A DNA stretch of 64,000 nt from the NCBI RefSeq assembly GCF_000420405.1, contig NZ_ATUW01000002.1, positions 280,338-344,337 on the forward strand, given 5' to 3'. Positions 55,288 through 63,850 of the stretch are shown piece by piece. The stretch is from Winkia neuii subsp. neuii DSM 8576. Its GTDB lineage: Bacteria > Actinomycetota > Actinomycetes > Actinomycetales > Actinomycetaceae. The position numbers and the translations under genes were made by a program. Each line of letters begins with the position of its first letter. The stretch's first letter is position 1. The notes under the pieces are model-generated. The model was given only the letters and a program-made list of their open reading frames with translations, ran no database searches and had not been told where the DNA came from.

Positions 55288-56140
55288 CCTTATTCTTCAG
55301 TACTAGGGCGGCCTCATAGAGGTCGTTTTTCGACACGTCGTGTTTTTTGGCTACGTGTTTTGCTGCCGCTTTCAGTTTGACGCCCTCTTCTACTAGTTCC
55401 ATCACTTCGCGGGCCAGCGAAGCGGTGTCTGTTTTGCGCTTGGGAGCACCCGCAACTACCAGGGTGATTTCACCTAGCATTTCCTTTTCGGTGTAGGCGG
55501 TTAGTTCTTCGAGGGTGCCGCGGATCACCTCCTCGTGGGTTTTGGTTAGTTCGCGGCAGATGACGCCCTCGCGATCCTCGCCGAAAGTTCCGGCCATTGC
55601 GGCCAAAGTTTCGTGGACTCGACGAGGGGATTCGAAGAAGATCATAGTGCGGGGCTCGTCTGCTAGATCCCCCAACCTATTAGCTTGCGCGCCCGCCTTG
55701 CGGGGCAAGAACCCTTCGAAGCAGAACCTATCCGAGGGCAATCCGGAAATAGCGAGGGCGGTGAGTACCGCGGATGGGCCCGGCAGCACCGAGATCGGCA
55801 CCCCTACTTTGGCTGCTGCGGCTACTAGGCGGAAGCCTGGGTCCGAGACGGTGGGCATGCCCGCATCTGAAACCACAACTACGCGTTCGCCGTCTTGAGC
55901 CGCCTCAAGTAGCCGATTCACCCTATCTTTTTCGTTGTGTTCGTGAAAGGAAATGATGTTTCCGTTTATGCGGGTGTTCAGCCGGGAGGCTAGGTTCAAC
56001 GCCCGCCTGGTGTCTTCGGCCGCGACAATGTCAGCTTGAGCTAGGGCTGAAGCCAACCTAGGTGGGGCGTCAGCCGCATCCCCAATGGGCGTACCCGCTA
56101 ATAGGATCGATCCTGGAATCTGGATGGTTTCTTCACTCAC
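55271..56140 (-). CDS. rsmI: 16S rRNA (cytidine1402-2'-O)-methyltransferase
   Basis: 289 residues. SAM-binding tetrapyrrole-methylase fold: ILLAGTPIGDAADAPPRLASAL, IVAAEDTRRALNLASR, VVVVSDAGMPTVSDPGFRL and VLPGPSAVLTALAISGLPSD, FLPRKAGAQANRL, all RsmI hallmarks. It methylates C1402 of 16S rRNA together with RsmH. A Lys-rich C-terminus (VLKNKAKKKK) follows. The divergent O-mannosyltransferase gene starts 70 bases away, an arrangement conserved in actinobacteria. Confidence 0.95.
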   Translation of the reverse strand: MSEETIQIPGSILLAGTPIGDAADAPPRLASALAQADIVAAEDTRRALNLASRLNTRINGNIISFHEHNEKDRVNRLLEAAQDGERVVVVSDAGMPTVSDPGFRLVAAAAKVGVPISVLPGPSAVLTALAISGLPSDRFCFEGFLPRKAGAQANRLGDLADEPRTMIFFESPRRVHETLAAMAGTFGEDREGVICRELTKTHEEVIRGTLEELTAYTEKEMLGEITLVVAGAPKRKTDTASLAREVMELVEEGVKLKAAAKHVAKKHDVSKNDLYEAALVLKNKAKKKK

Positions 56141-56210
56141 GTTCCAAGAGTCTCACGAATTCTTCAAAAGTTCGTCTTATACTTGCCCGACGCTTACGTA
56201 CACTGGTGGG

Positions 56211-57659
56211 GTGGAACGACCGGTTTCGAACCAGAAATGGCAGATTATTTGCACTTTACTGTGTACTTTTGTGGCCGCAGTTATTCGTTTTTCCCGCCTG
56301 GGAGTGATTAATAAACTTGTTTTCGACGAAACATACTACGTAAAAGATGCCTATTCGCTCATGCACTTAGGCTACGAGGGCAAGTGGGGCCAGAACAAGG
56401 ATTTCTTGTTCAATTCGGGGGATTTTTCTGCTCTCTCGCCCTCGCCTGCATTTGTAGTACACCCGCCTCTGGGGAAGTATCTGATTGGTATTGGCGGGAA
56501 TTTGTTCGGCTGGGATAGCCCGTTTGGGTGGCGTTTTATGGCTGCCCTGTTTGGCACACTGTTGGTGCTGCTCACCTGCGTAATTGCTGGCAGACTTTTT
56601 GCTTCGGTTCCTACCACCGCACTGGCGGGTAGCTTCGTAGCTTTTGACGGGGTGGCGGTCTCGCTGTCCAGGACCAGTCTGTTAGACGTGTTTTTAGCTG
56701 TGTTCGTGCTGGCAGCTTTCTTAGCCGTTGTGTTGGATTTCCAACACAACGCTCACCGGATCCTAGCTTTGGCGGTTGAAAGTCCCTTTGAGGGCATTTT
56801 CTTCCGCCCGTATCTAATTTGTGCGGGTCTGGCTTGTGGGGCGGCTTGTGCGGTGAAATGGTCGGGTATTTGGGTTTTGGCGTGTTTGGGGATGGGAGTG
56901 TTTGCCTATGAGGTAGCTCTGCGTCTGAGAGTGCGCCAAAGCGCTACTTCCGTTGCCGGAGCCGTCACTGCGGGCGGCATTCCGGCCTTCGTGCAACTAG
57001 TGCCCGTTGCTTTTGTTGTCTACATGGCCTCTTGGGCGAACTGGTTTTTCGGGGCGGGCGGATGGAACAGCCATGCTAAGGGGAACAAGCTGCAAAATTG
57101 GCTGTCCTACCAAAGTCAGGTTTACGACTTTCATGTGGGACTTACTAAGAGCCATGTTTATCAGGCCAACGCGTTGCAGTGGATTTTCGATCTGCGTCCG
57201 ACTTCTTTTGCCTATCAGAAACCCTACGGCGGCGAGGGCGATTACCTGGTGCGGGCGGTACTCGCCATGGGCAATCCCGCCCTGTGGTGGATTGGGCTTG
57301 TAGCGCTAGTTTGGCTCGTCTACGCTGCCGTCAGGTACAGGCGGTTTTCTTATGCGCTGGTCCTTCTAGGCTATGTAAGCACCTGGGTTCCTTGGTTTTT
57401 ATACTGGCATCGCACTATCTTCATGTTTTACACGGTGGTGCTAGTTCCGTTTATTTCTCTTGCGGTTGCCGCTTTTATCCGGTTTTTGTGGAGGGCGGGA
57501 ACACGCAGTTCGCTCGTTGGACTAGTTTCCAAGACCTTAGCTGCTATGGCAGTTGCTGCAATATCGGCTTGCGGCCTGTTCTTCTTACCGTTGGCCACAG
57601 GCATGCTCATTCCCCACTCGCACTGGCAGATGCGCATGTGGCTGCAGTCGTGGATTTAG
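56211..57659 (+). CDS. pmt: Protein O-mannosyltransferase (GT39, PMT family)
   Basis: About 482 residues with ten or so membrane helices. The catalytic Asp-Glu is in NKLVFDETYYVKDAYSL in the first extracytoplasmic loop, and HPPLGKYLIGIGGNLFGW is the second family signature. The C-terminus ends in helices with FLYWHRTIFMFYTVVLVPF. It uses polyprenyl-phosphate-mannose to O-mannosylate secreted proteins during Sec export; the secreted A/B proteins upstream could be clients, as an inference. The start is GTG 56211; a longer frame to 56085 overlaps the rsmI start and is unlikely. Confidence 0.9.
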   Translation: MERPVSNQKWQIICTLLCTFVAAVIRFSRLGVINKLVFDETYYVKDAYSLMHLGYEGKWGQNKDFLFNSGDFSALSPSPAFVVHPPLGKYLIGIGGNLFGWDSPFGWRFMAALFGTLLVLLTCVIAGRLFASVPTTALAGSFVAFDGVAVSLSRTSLLDVFLAVFVLAAFLAVVLDFQHNAHRILALAVESPFEGIFFRPYLICAGLACGAACAVKWSGIWVLACLGMGVFAYEVALRLRVRQSATSVAGAVTAGGIPAFVQLVPVAFVVYMASWANWFFGAGGWNSHAKGNKLQNWLSYQSQVYDFHVGLTKSHVYQANALQWIFDLRPTSFAYQKPYGGEGDYLVRAVLAMGNPALWWIGLVALVWLVYAAVRYRRFSYALVLLGYVSTWVPWFLYWHRTIFMFYTVVLVPFISLAVAAFIRFLWRAGTRSSLVGLVSKTLAAMAVAAISACGLFFLPLATGMLIPHSHWQMRMWLQSWI

Positions 57660-57669
57660 AGCCCCTCAT

Positions 57670-57694
57670 TGCGGCATGCTTTGCCTTTGCCGCA
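57670..57694 (+). terminator. Weak hairpin after pmt
   Basis: TGCGGCA and TGCCGCA form a 7-bp stem 10 bases after the stop codon, with an 11-base loop and no U-tract. Position suggests a terminator, but it is weak. Confidence 0.35.
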
Positions 57695-57861
57695 GTGCAC
57701 CAAGGTTGCACTCTAGGATGAGGGCGAAAAAGAGGCGGGCGAAAGACCCGGAGGAGCTTTCTGATGCATGCCGCCGTCCCAGCAAAACCAATCGTTATAA
57801 ATTCGTAACCTCATTTACCCACCAACCCAATCACATTTATGCAATGATGCATACATCCCAG

Positions 57862-57877
57862 TTGAGAGCGCTCTCAA
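57862..57877. promoter_or_regulatory. CebR-type operator 1
   Basis: TTGAGAGCGCTCTCAA, a perfect 16-bp palindrome. It closely matches the TGGGAGCGCTCCCA operator of Streptomyces CebR and has the central CG expected of LacI-family sites. A lacI-type gene ends this operon. Confidence 0.9.
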
Positions 57878-57890
57878 ACCTTGCTACATT
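57862..57890 (+). promoter_or_regulatory. Promoter of the ceb operon
   Basis: TTGAGA (57862-57867) and TACATT (57885-57890) are spaced 17 bases, a good -35/-10 pair. The -35 lies inside the first CebR-type palindrome and the second palindrome begins four bases after the -10, so a bound repressor would block both polymerase entry and clearance. A further dyad TATGCA-ATGA-TGCATA (57838-57853) lies just upstream. Confidence 0.7.
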
Positions 57891-57893
57891 CCT

Positions 57894-57909
57894 TTGAGAG
57901 CGCTCTCAG
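57894..57909. promoter_or_regulatory. CebR-type operator 2
   Basis: TTGAGAGCGCTCTCAG, the same 14-bp palindromic core as operator 1. The two centres are 32 bases apart, three helical turns, so two repressor dimers would lie on the same face of the DNA. Confidence 0.88.
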
Positions 57910-57954
57910 GGGTTTCCGCATAGGCGCGGTTATCAGCACAAAGGAGTCGCTGTA

Positions 57955-59241
57955 ATGAATAGAAAAATTTTGCACCTGGGCGCGTTGGTGGGCCTTGCCG
58001 CACTCTCGCTGACCGCCTGTTCTTCCGCAGACAATGGCTCGGCAGAATCTGCAGATGGCAAGGTAACTCTTACCGTTGCTACTTTCAACGAATTCGGCTA
58101 CAACAACCTGTTTGCCGAATATATGAAGTCCCACCCGAACATCAAAGTAGTGGAAAAGAAAGCCGCTACTTCTAACGAAGCTCACGACAACATGATGACC
58201 CGGCTTGCCGCCGGCAATGGCCTGGCCGACATTGAGGCCGTAGAGGTCGACTGGTGGCCAGAGCTGATGCAGTATCCGGATCAGCTGACAGACCTGAAAT
58301 CTGATGCAACCCAAGGCCGCTGGCTCGATTGGAAGGCCAAAGCCGCTACCACTTCGGACGGAAAACTACTCGGGGCGGGCACGGATGCCGGTCCGGAAGC
58401 AATCTGCTACCGCGCTGACCTCTTCCAAAAGGCTGGCCTGCCTTCAGATCGCGACGAAGTCGCGAAGCTTCTCGAGGGCGGCTGGGATAAATACTTCGCG
58501 GTGGGCAAGAAGTTTGTCGACTCTACCGGCATACCTTGGTACGACGGCGCGGTAGGCACCTACCAGGGCATAATCAACCAGGTTGAAGAGCCTTTCGAAA
58601 AGAAGGACAACACGGTTATCGAACTGTCTAAGAACAAGCAGATAAAAGGTATATACGACAAGCTGATCACCGAGTCTGTAGACAATAAGCTGTCTGCTCA
58701 CCTAGCCCAGTGGTCTGAGGACTGGACTAACGCCTTCCAGAAAGACGGTTTCGCCACCATGCTGTGTCCTCCTTGGATGCTTGGGGTGATCGAGGGCAAC
58801 GCCTCCGGAGTCAAGGGTTGGGATATTGCTCCTGTTTTCCCTGGCGGGGGCGGCAATTGGGGCGGTTCTTACCTGACCGTGCCCACGCAAGGAAAGCATG
58901 TAAAAGAGGCCAAGGAGCTAGCGCAGTGGCTAACTGCTCCAGAGCAGCAGATCAAGGCCTTCAAAACCAAAGGGAACTTCCCCTCGCAAGTTAAGGCTTT
59001 GGAATCTGCAGATTTGACCGGGTACACCAATAAATTCTTCAACGACGCTCCAGTAGGCAAGATCTACTCCGAGATGTCCAAGAAGATCGAAATTCAGCCT
59101 TATAAAGGGCCAAATTTCTTCCCCATCACCTCACTGGTCACCGATGCCCTAAATCGCGTGGACGTCGACAAGACCGACAAGGCAGAGCCATCCTGGAAGA
59201 AGGCTCTGAGCGAATACAAGCAACTAGATCTACAGCAATAG
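57955..59241 (+). CDS. cebE: Sugar ABC transporter substrate-binding lipoprotein (CebE-like)
   Basis: 428 residues. A lipoprotein signal peptide ends in the lipobox LTAC|SS (Cys about residue 22). The mature part is a family-1 extracellular solute-binding protein: VTLTVATFNEFGYNNL, NMMTRLAAGNGLADIEAVE, GAGTDAGPEAICYRADLFQKAGL, and TAPEQQIKAFKTKGNFPSQ. It captures cello-oligosaccharides or a beta-glucoside for the downstream permeases. AAAGGAG precedes the ATG. The operators lie ~50-90 bases upstream. A strong hairpin follows, perhaps keeping this component more abundant than the permeases. Confidence 0.9.
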   Translation: MNRKILHLGALVGLAALSLTACSSADNGSAESADGKVTLTVATFNEFGYNNLFAEYMKSHPNIKVVEKKAATSNEAHDNMMTRLAAGNGLADIEAVEVDWWPELMQYPDQLTDLKSDATQGRWLDWKAKAATTSDGKLLGAGTDAGPEAICYRADLFQKAGLPSDRDEVAKLLEGGWDKYFAVGKKFVDSTGIPWYDGAVGTYQGIINQVEEPFEKKDNTVIELSKNKQIKGIYDKLITESVDNKLSAHLAQWSEDWTNAFQKDGFATMLCPPWMLGVIEGNASGVKGWDIAPVFPGGGGNWGGSYLTVPTQGKHVKEAKELAQWLTAPEQQIKAFKTKGNFPSQVKALESADLTGYTNKFFNDAPVGKIYSEMSKKIEIQPYKGPNFFPITSLVTDALNRVDVDKTDKAEPSWKKALSEYKQLDLQQ

Positions 59242-59248
59242 CTGGTTT

Positions 59249-59273
59249 GCCCCTGGGCGTAGCGCCCAGGGGC
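59249..59273 (+). terminator. Intercistronic hairpin between cebE and cebF
   Basis: GCCCCTGGGCG and CGCCCAGGGGC form a perfect 11-bp stem with a TAG loop, eight bases after the cebE stop and with no U-tract. Such hairpins after binding-protein genes protect upstream mRNA or partly stop transcription. Confidence 0.75.
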
Positions 59274-59290
59274 ACCCTTAGGAGCCTAAA

Positions 59291-60237
59291 ATGTCTGCCC
59301 CCTCAAGCTTTCGCAACCGCCTCTCACGCGCAGACACCAAGTTGTCTCCTTACCTCTACATCAGTCCCTTTTTCATAATTTTTGCAATTACCGGCCTCTT
59401 CCCCTTGGCCTACACCGCCTGGGTGTCACTGCATAAGTGGCCGCTAATTGGGGGGAACCAGGGGTTTATTGGGGCAGACAACTACGTGGCTGTATTACAG
59501 CACCCAGTATTCTGGACCGCCTTGCGCAACACTTTCTCGATTTTTTTACTGTCCTCGCTGCCCCAGGTGATATTGGCACTCTTCATCGCCTGGGTACTCG
59601 ACGCGAATCTGCGCGCAAAAACCTTTTGGCGCATGGGAGTGCTGCTCCCCTACGTCGTTGCTCCCGTGGCGGTTTCGCTCATATTTTCAAAAGTTTTTGC
59701 CGACCAGTCTGGCATGATCAACACTTTGATCGGCTATCTGGGGATCAGCCCGATAGGTTGGCACTCGTCGACTTTGGCCTCGCACATTGCCATCGCGAAT
59801 ATGGTCAACTTCCGTTGGACAGGTTATAACTCCCTGATTTTGCTCGCGGCTATGCAAGCCGTCCCCCACGAACTCTACGAGGCAGCAACAGTAGATGGGG
59901 CCGGCCCAGCACGCCAATTCTTCTCGGTCACTATCCCTCAGCTGCGCTCGACCCTCATATTTGTGATCATCACGTCCACAATTGGCGGATTGCAAATATT
60001 CGACGAGCCAAGAATGTTCGACACCATGGGCGGGGGCGGCGCCGACAAGCAGTGGCTTACCTTGTCTATGTACATGTACCAGCTGGGCTGGGGGGGGCAC
60101 AAAAATCATTTGGCAAAGCCGCCGCCGTAGCCTGGCTACTGTTCTTGATAGTGGTGGCATTCGCAGCCTTGAATTTCTTACTCACAAGACGGATCGCCTC
60201 CGCCGATTCCAACGGAACAAAGAAGGATCGCAAATGA
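59291..60237 (+). pseudogene. cebF: Sugar ABC transporter permease (CebF-like), frameshifted at a G8 tract
   Basis: MalF-type permease with six helices and the EAA loop YEAATVDGAGPARQFFSVTIPQL. The frame from 59291 ends at 60130 after GWGGHKNHLAKPPP, 279 residues, without its last helix. Reading one base later after a run of eight G (60090-60097) gives GAQKSFGKAAAVAWLLFLIV...RRIAS, the expected C-terminal helix, ending in a TGA at 60235-60237 that overlaps the cebG ATG. One missing G (nine needed) explains the break. It could be a sequencing or assembly error, a true mutation, or slipped-strand phase variation. TTAGGAGCC precedes the ATG. Confidence 0.85.
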
Positions 60238-61157
60238 AGTCGGAACCTTCACTCGCAATGATCAGGCAACGTTCGGGCAAGAGGGCAGCCGCTGCTGCTC
60301 GCAGGCGGAGAGCCCGCAAGGGAAATTTTGGTCCTGCCAAGCGCCCTCGCTGGTATAGGTATGTTGTACTTGCGCTCATCTTGCTCGCATCCGCATATCC
60401 CTTGTATTTTGCCTTCTTGTTGGCTTCTTCTACAGCTCCGAAGATTGCTCGCTCCCCTGTCCCGTCATTAATTCCGCAGGGGCACTTTTTGCAGAATCTG
60501 CATCGCGTAATGGATTCCGGTGTCGACTTGTGGGCAGCATTTTGGAACTCACTGCTTGTAGCTGTAATAGTTTCAGCCTCGGTAGTCTTCTTTTCGATGC
60601 TGGCAGGATACTCTTTTTCTAAGCTCCGCTTTGCTGGTAAAAACGGATTACTGACGTTCGTCATCGCAACTATGGCTGTGCCTGCCCAACTCGGCGTGGT
60701 CCCACTTTTTATGGTTATGAATAAGCTTGGCTGGTCTGGGGAGCTTATTTCAGTAATCGTGCCTGGGCTAGTCAGTGCCTTCGGAGTCTTCTGGATGACG
60801 CAATACATCCGAGATGCCCTGCCTAGTGAGCTAATCGAGGCCGCTCGAGTAGATGGGGCTTCAATGTTCCGCACATTTCTAACTGTTGCGGTTCCCGCAG
60901 CTCTGCCCGCAGCCTCAATGCTTGCACTGTTTACGTTTGTCGGCTCGTGGACCAACTTTTTCTGGCCATTCATCGTGTTGGGGAATAAGAATCCGACGCT
61001 TCCGGTCGCTCTCCAACTGCTGCAGGCTTCCTATTTCAAGGACTATTCGCTAATCATGACGGGCGTAGTAGTCGCAACCGTCCCACTTTTGATTCTGTTT
61101 ATTTTTGCCGGACGCCGTCTGGTTTCCGGGGTTATGCAAGGAGCAGTAAAAGGATGA
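60234..61157 (+). CDS. cebG: Sugar ABC transporter permease (CebG-like)
   Basis: 307 residues from ATG 60234, which has AGAAGGA upstream and overlaps the restored cebF stop (ATGA). The long open frame upstream to 59982 is only a shadow of cebF. A basic N-terminus (KRAAAAARRRRARKG) is followed by six helices and the EAA loop LIEAARVDGASMFRTFLTVAVPAALPA, the site that contacts the ATPase. It pairs with CebF. No ATPase gene is in the operon, so a shared MsiK-type ATPase encoded elsewhere is expected, as in Streptomyces. Confidence 0.92.
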   Translation: MKSEPSLAMIRQRSGKRAAAAARRRRARKGNFGPAKRPRWYRYVVLALILLASAYPLYFAFLLASSTAPKIARSPVPSLIPQGHFLQNLHRVMDSGVDLWAAFWNSLLVAVIVSASVVFFSMLAGYSFSKLRFAGKNGLLTFVIATMAVPAQLGVVPLFMVMNKLGWSGELISVIVPGLVSAFGVFWMTQYIRDALPSELIEAARVDGASMFRTFLTVAVPAALPAASMLALFTFVGSWTNFFWPFIVLGNKNPTLPVALQLLQASYFKDYSLIMTGVVVATVPLLILFIFAGRRLVSGVMQGAVKG

Positions 61158-62596
61158 CAACTATTCAGCTTCCAAAGGATTTTTTTCTAGGCGTGGCCAC
61201 TGCTGCCGCCCAGGTAGAGGGCGCTGCTTTCGAAGATGGAAAGGGCCCTTCGATTTGGGATACCATGTGCCGCGAAGAGGGGCGCATCGACGATTCTTCA
61301 AATATAGATGTGGCCTGCGACCACTATCACCGCGTAGACGAAGATGTGCAGCTGATTTCTTCACTCGGGGTCTCTACCTACCGTTTTTCTATCTCTTGGG
61401 CGCGAGTCATGCCAGATGGACGTTCTGTAAATCAGAAGGGTCTGGAGTTCTACGCAGCTTTGCTAGACAAGTTGAACGCTGCGGGAATTCAGCCGTGGGT
61501 CACCCTGTACCACTGGGATCTGCCTCAGGCCCTTCAGGACGAGGGCGGCTGGGCTAACAGGCAGACGGCGAGTCTTTTTGCCGAATACGCGAGGGTGGTT
61601 TATTCGGCTTTGGGCGAGCGAGCTAACGTCTGGACGACCTTGAACGAACCATGGTGTGCCTCCTTTTTGTCCTACGTTTGCGGGGAGCATGCTCCCGGCC
61701 ATACCAGCCCTGACGAGGGCGTGGCGGCAGCCCACCATCTACTTTTGGCACATGGCCTGGCGACGGCACAGATTCGCCGCCTTGCCCGCCAAAAGGGGTT
61801 GCATCCGAAGGTAGGAATTACCTTGAATTTCTCGTGGGCGCATCCTGCGAACCCCGATTCTGCTGCAGACCGCGATGCTGCTAGGCGGGTTAATGGGGCA
61901 CAAAATCGCATATTTGCAGATCCACTTTTTTTGGGTGCCTATCCGCCAGATGTGGTGGCTGACATGGCTCTGGAAGCCGATATTATGAAGTACGTGCGGG
62001 AAGGGGATTTGCAGATTATTAGCGCCCCAATCGACGTGCTGGGGATAAACTTTTACAACGGCTCCCAGGTAGCAGCACCCTCTGAGGGGTATAAGCCGGC
62101 CTCTCCCCAAAGAAACGCTCGGGGAGTTTTAGGGCGTTCTCCGATTGTTGGATCGGCTTCGGTTGTTCCCGTTGCTCGGCATACTCCCCATACTGCTATG
62201 GGCTGGGAGGTGAAGGCCTCCGACCTCTACGAGCTGTTAGTTTGGCTCAATTCTGAATACGCCCGCCCCTTCGACACTGAAATGGTGATTACCGAAAATG
62301 GGGCTGCATTCGACGACGTGCCCGACCGTACCGGTTACGTAGACGATTCTAAGGACAGGCTAGTTTACTTGCGCGATCACCTTGCCGCTGCCTTGCGGGC
62401 ACGCTCCGAAGGGGTCAATTTGAAGGGCTATTTGGTTTGGTCGCTTCTCGACAATTTCGAGTGGGCGCGCGGCTACACCAAACGCTTTGGCATTGTCCGC
62501 GTCGACTATGGCACTATGCAGAGGGTTCCGAAGGCCTCTGCGCATTGGCTTGCCAAGGTCGCAGCAAATCGCAATTTCGAGGCTCCAGAGCCTTAG
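61154..62596 (+). CDS. bglC: GH1 beta-glucosidase
   Basis: 480 residues. The GH1 N-terminal signature is FFLGVATAAAQVEGAAFEDG. The acid/base Glu is in TTLNEPWCASF and the nucleophile Glu in MVITENGAAFDD; YLVWSLLDNFEWARGYTKRFG closes the barrel. No signal peptide, so it is intracellular and hydrolyses imported cellobiose or other beta-glucosides. Its ATG overlaps the cebG stop by four bases, with AAAAGG upstream, so expression follows the transporter. Confidence 0.95.
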   Translation: MTTIQLPKDFFLGVATAAAQVEGAAFEDGKGPSIWDTMCREEGRIDDSSNIDVACDHYHRVDEDVQLISSLGVSTYRFSISWARVMPDGRSVNQKGLEFYAALLDKLNAAGIQPWVTLYHWDLPQALQDEGGWANRQTASLFAEYARVVYSALGERANVWTTLNEPWCASFLSYVCGEHAPGHTSPDEGVAAAHHLLLAHGLATAQIRRLARQKGLHPKVGITLNFSWAHPANPDSAADRDAARRVNGAQNRIFADPLFLGAYPPDVVADMALEADIMKYVREGDLQIISAPIDVLGINFYNGSQVAAPSEGYKPASPQRNARGVLGRSPIVGSASVVPVARHTPHTAMGWEVKASDLYELLVWLNSEYARPFDTEMVITENGAAFDDVPDRTGYVDDSKDRLVYLRDHLAAALRARSEGVNLKGYLVWSLLDNFEWARGYTKRFGIVRVDYGTMQRVPKASAHWLAKVAANRNFEAPEP

Positions 62597-62623
62597 GCTG
62601 GTGACATCGAGTGAGGAGCTTAC

Positions 62624-63610
62624 ATGGCCAGAACCATTACTTTAGAGGACGTTGCCAGCACCGCGGGAGTCTCGCGAGCCACGGCCTCTAGGGTTGTCCG
62701 GGGCGGAGTCGGAGTCTCTACGGCAAAGGTACAGGCGGTCGAAGCTGCTATTGCTGCCTTGGGATATAGGCCCAACCAGGCTGCCCGTTCGCTGGCTACC
62801 TCTAGAACGGACATGGTGGCATTAGTGATTCCTGAACCGGATACGCGGCTATTTTCGGATCCTTTCTTCGCCTCCGTGTTGACGTCCGTAAACCGCTCAT
62901 TTGCGGGCACCTCAACCCAATTAGTTTTGGCAATGGCTGAACGCAACTCTTCAACCTCAAAGTTGCACTCTTTTCTGTACGATGGGCACGTTGACGGCGC
63001 TATTGTAGCTTCTCACCACCAGGTGCCCGGGCAAATCCAGTTTTTGTTGAATGCACCCATTCCTATGGTTTTTATTGGAAAGCCTACCGCGGAGTCCAAA
63101 TTTACCTCGTGGGTGGACGTCGATAACGTGGAGGCCGGTCGTATTGCAGCGCGTAGGCTGAAGGAAAGGGGCATCAACCACCCGGCGATTGTTACAGGCC
63201 CTTTAGACATGTTGGCTGCCTCCGACCGCTTGAGGGGCTTCCGTCAGGTGGTGGGCCCGGATTTTGTTATGGTCGAGGGCGATTTTACTGCAGCTTCAGG
63301 CGAGCGTGCTGCTCAAAGGATTGATCCTGCCTACGTTGATGGGGTGTACATTTGCTCGGATCTAATGGCGATGGCTGCAATAGATTGTTGGCGCAGTCGT
63401 GGCATCGCGGTACCTGATGACCTGGCAGTAGTGTCTAACGACGGTACGGGGGAGGGGCAACGTTTTAGCCCGCGGTTGACGAGTGTTTCTAACCCAGTAC
63501 AGGACCTAGGCACCCACGCAGCACGCATGCTATCAGCCCTAATCGCGAAAGAACCTATAAACCACCCAACACTACTAGGCTGCAACCTCATCAAAGGCGA
63601 ATCCGACTAA
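62624..63610 (+). CDS. cebR: LacI family repressor of the cellobiose operon (CebR-like)
   Basis: 328 residues. HTH TLEDVASTAGVSRATASRVVRGG and hinge PNQAARSLATSRT, then a sugar-sensing domain (MVALVIPEPDTRLFSDPFFA, VDGAIVASHHQVPGQ, VDVDNVEAGRIAARRL, DLMAMAAIDCWRSRG). Last gene of the ceb operon, so probably autoregulated through the two TGAGAGCGCTCTCA operators. GAGGAG precedes the ATG. The last ~100 bases become C- and A-rich, unlike the rest of the gene, and lead into the C-rich gap before the rRNA operon. Confidence 0.93.
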   Translation: MARTITLEDVASTAGVSRATASRVVRGGVGVSTAKVQAVEAAIAALGYRPNQAARSLATSRTDMVALVIPEPDTRLFSDPFFASVLTSVNRSFAGTSTQLVLAMAERNSSTSKLHSFLYDGHVDGAIVASHHQVPGQIQFLLNAPIPMVFIGKPTAESKFTSWVDVDNVEAGRIAARRLKERGINHPAIVTGPLDMLAASDRLRGFRQVVGPDFVMVEGDFTAASGERAAQRIDPAYVDGVYICSDLMAMAAIDCWRSRGIAVPDDLAVVSNDGTGEGQRFSPRLTSVSNPVQDLGTHAARMLSALIAKEPINHPTLLGCNLIKGESD

Positions 63611-63637
63611 CCCACCCCCCTGTGTTGTTTGTGGCCC

Positions 63638-63654
63638 GCCCCTCCCGGAGGGGC
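63638..63654 (+). terminator. Hairpin after cebR
   Basis: GCCCCTCC-C-GGAGGGGC, an 8-bp stem 28 bases after the stop in a C-rich region. No U-tract; moderate evidence as terminator. The rest of 63655-63796 is C-rich with a repeated GGGTTTAACAA and no gene. Confidence 0.5.
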
Positions 63655-63796
63655 CCCACCCGCAACCCGCACCCTGCCAGGGAGCACCCACCCTGCCATA
63701 ACAGCCCGACTACCCGGACCCCGGCAAGCAAACCGGGCTTACACAACAAGCAAGCCCAAGGGTTTAACAAGACGGCGGGTTTAACAAACAGAAGGA

Positions 63797-63826
63797 CCCA
63801 ACCCCCCACTATATAGAGGGGTTGGG
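63797..63826. terminator. Hairpin downstream of the 5S rRNA gene
   Basis: CCCAACCCC and GGGGTTGGG form a 9-bp stem with an A/T-rich loop, 24 bases beyond the 5S 3' end (minus strand). It probably terminates the rRNA operon and may also stop read-through from cebR. Confidence 0.65.
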
Positions 63827-63850
63827 CCCAACCAAATAACAAAGAATAAT

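Noticed and set aside
57719..57897. Basic open frame beginning MRAKKRRAKDPEEL between pmt and cebE
   Set aside because: It runs through the -35 region and operator 1 of the ceb promoter, has no ribosome-binding site and no recognisable similarity.
59982..60233. 84-residue N-terminal extension of CebG
   Set aside because: It overlaps the cebF coding region out of frame; ATG 60234 has a ribosome-binding site and the family start.
60052..60237. Plus-strand frame that could pass for a separate 61-residue membrane protein
   Set aside because: Its second half is the expected C-terminal helix of CebF in the shifted frame, and its first half is out-of-frame cebF sequence; a frameshift explains it better.
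63611..63850. Open frames in the C-rich gap before the 5S gene
   Set aside because: Low-complexity C-rich DNA with hairpins gives long frames on both strands by chance; no start signals or similarity.
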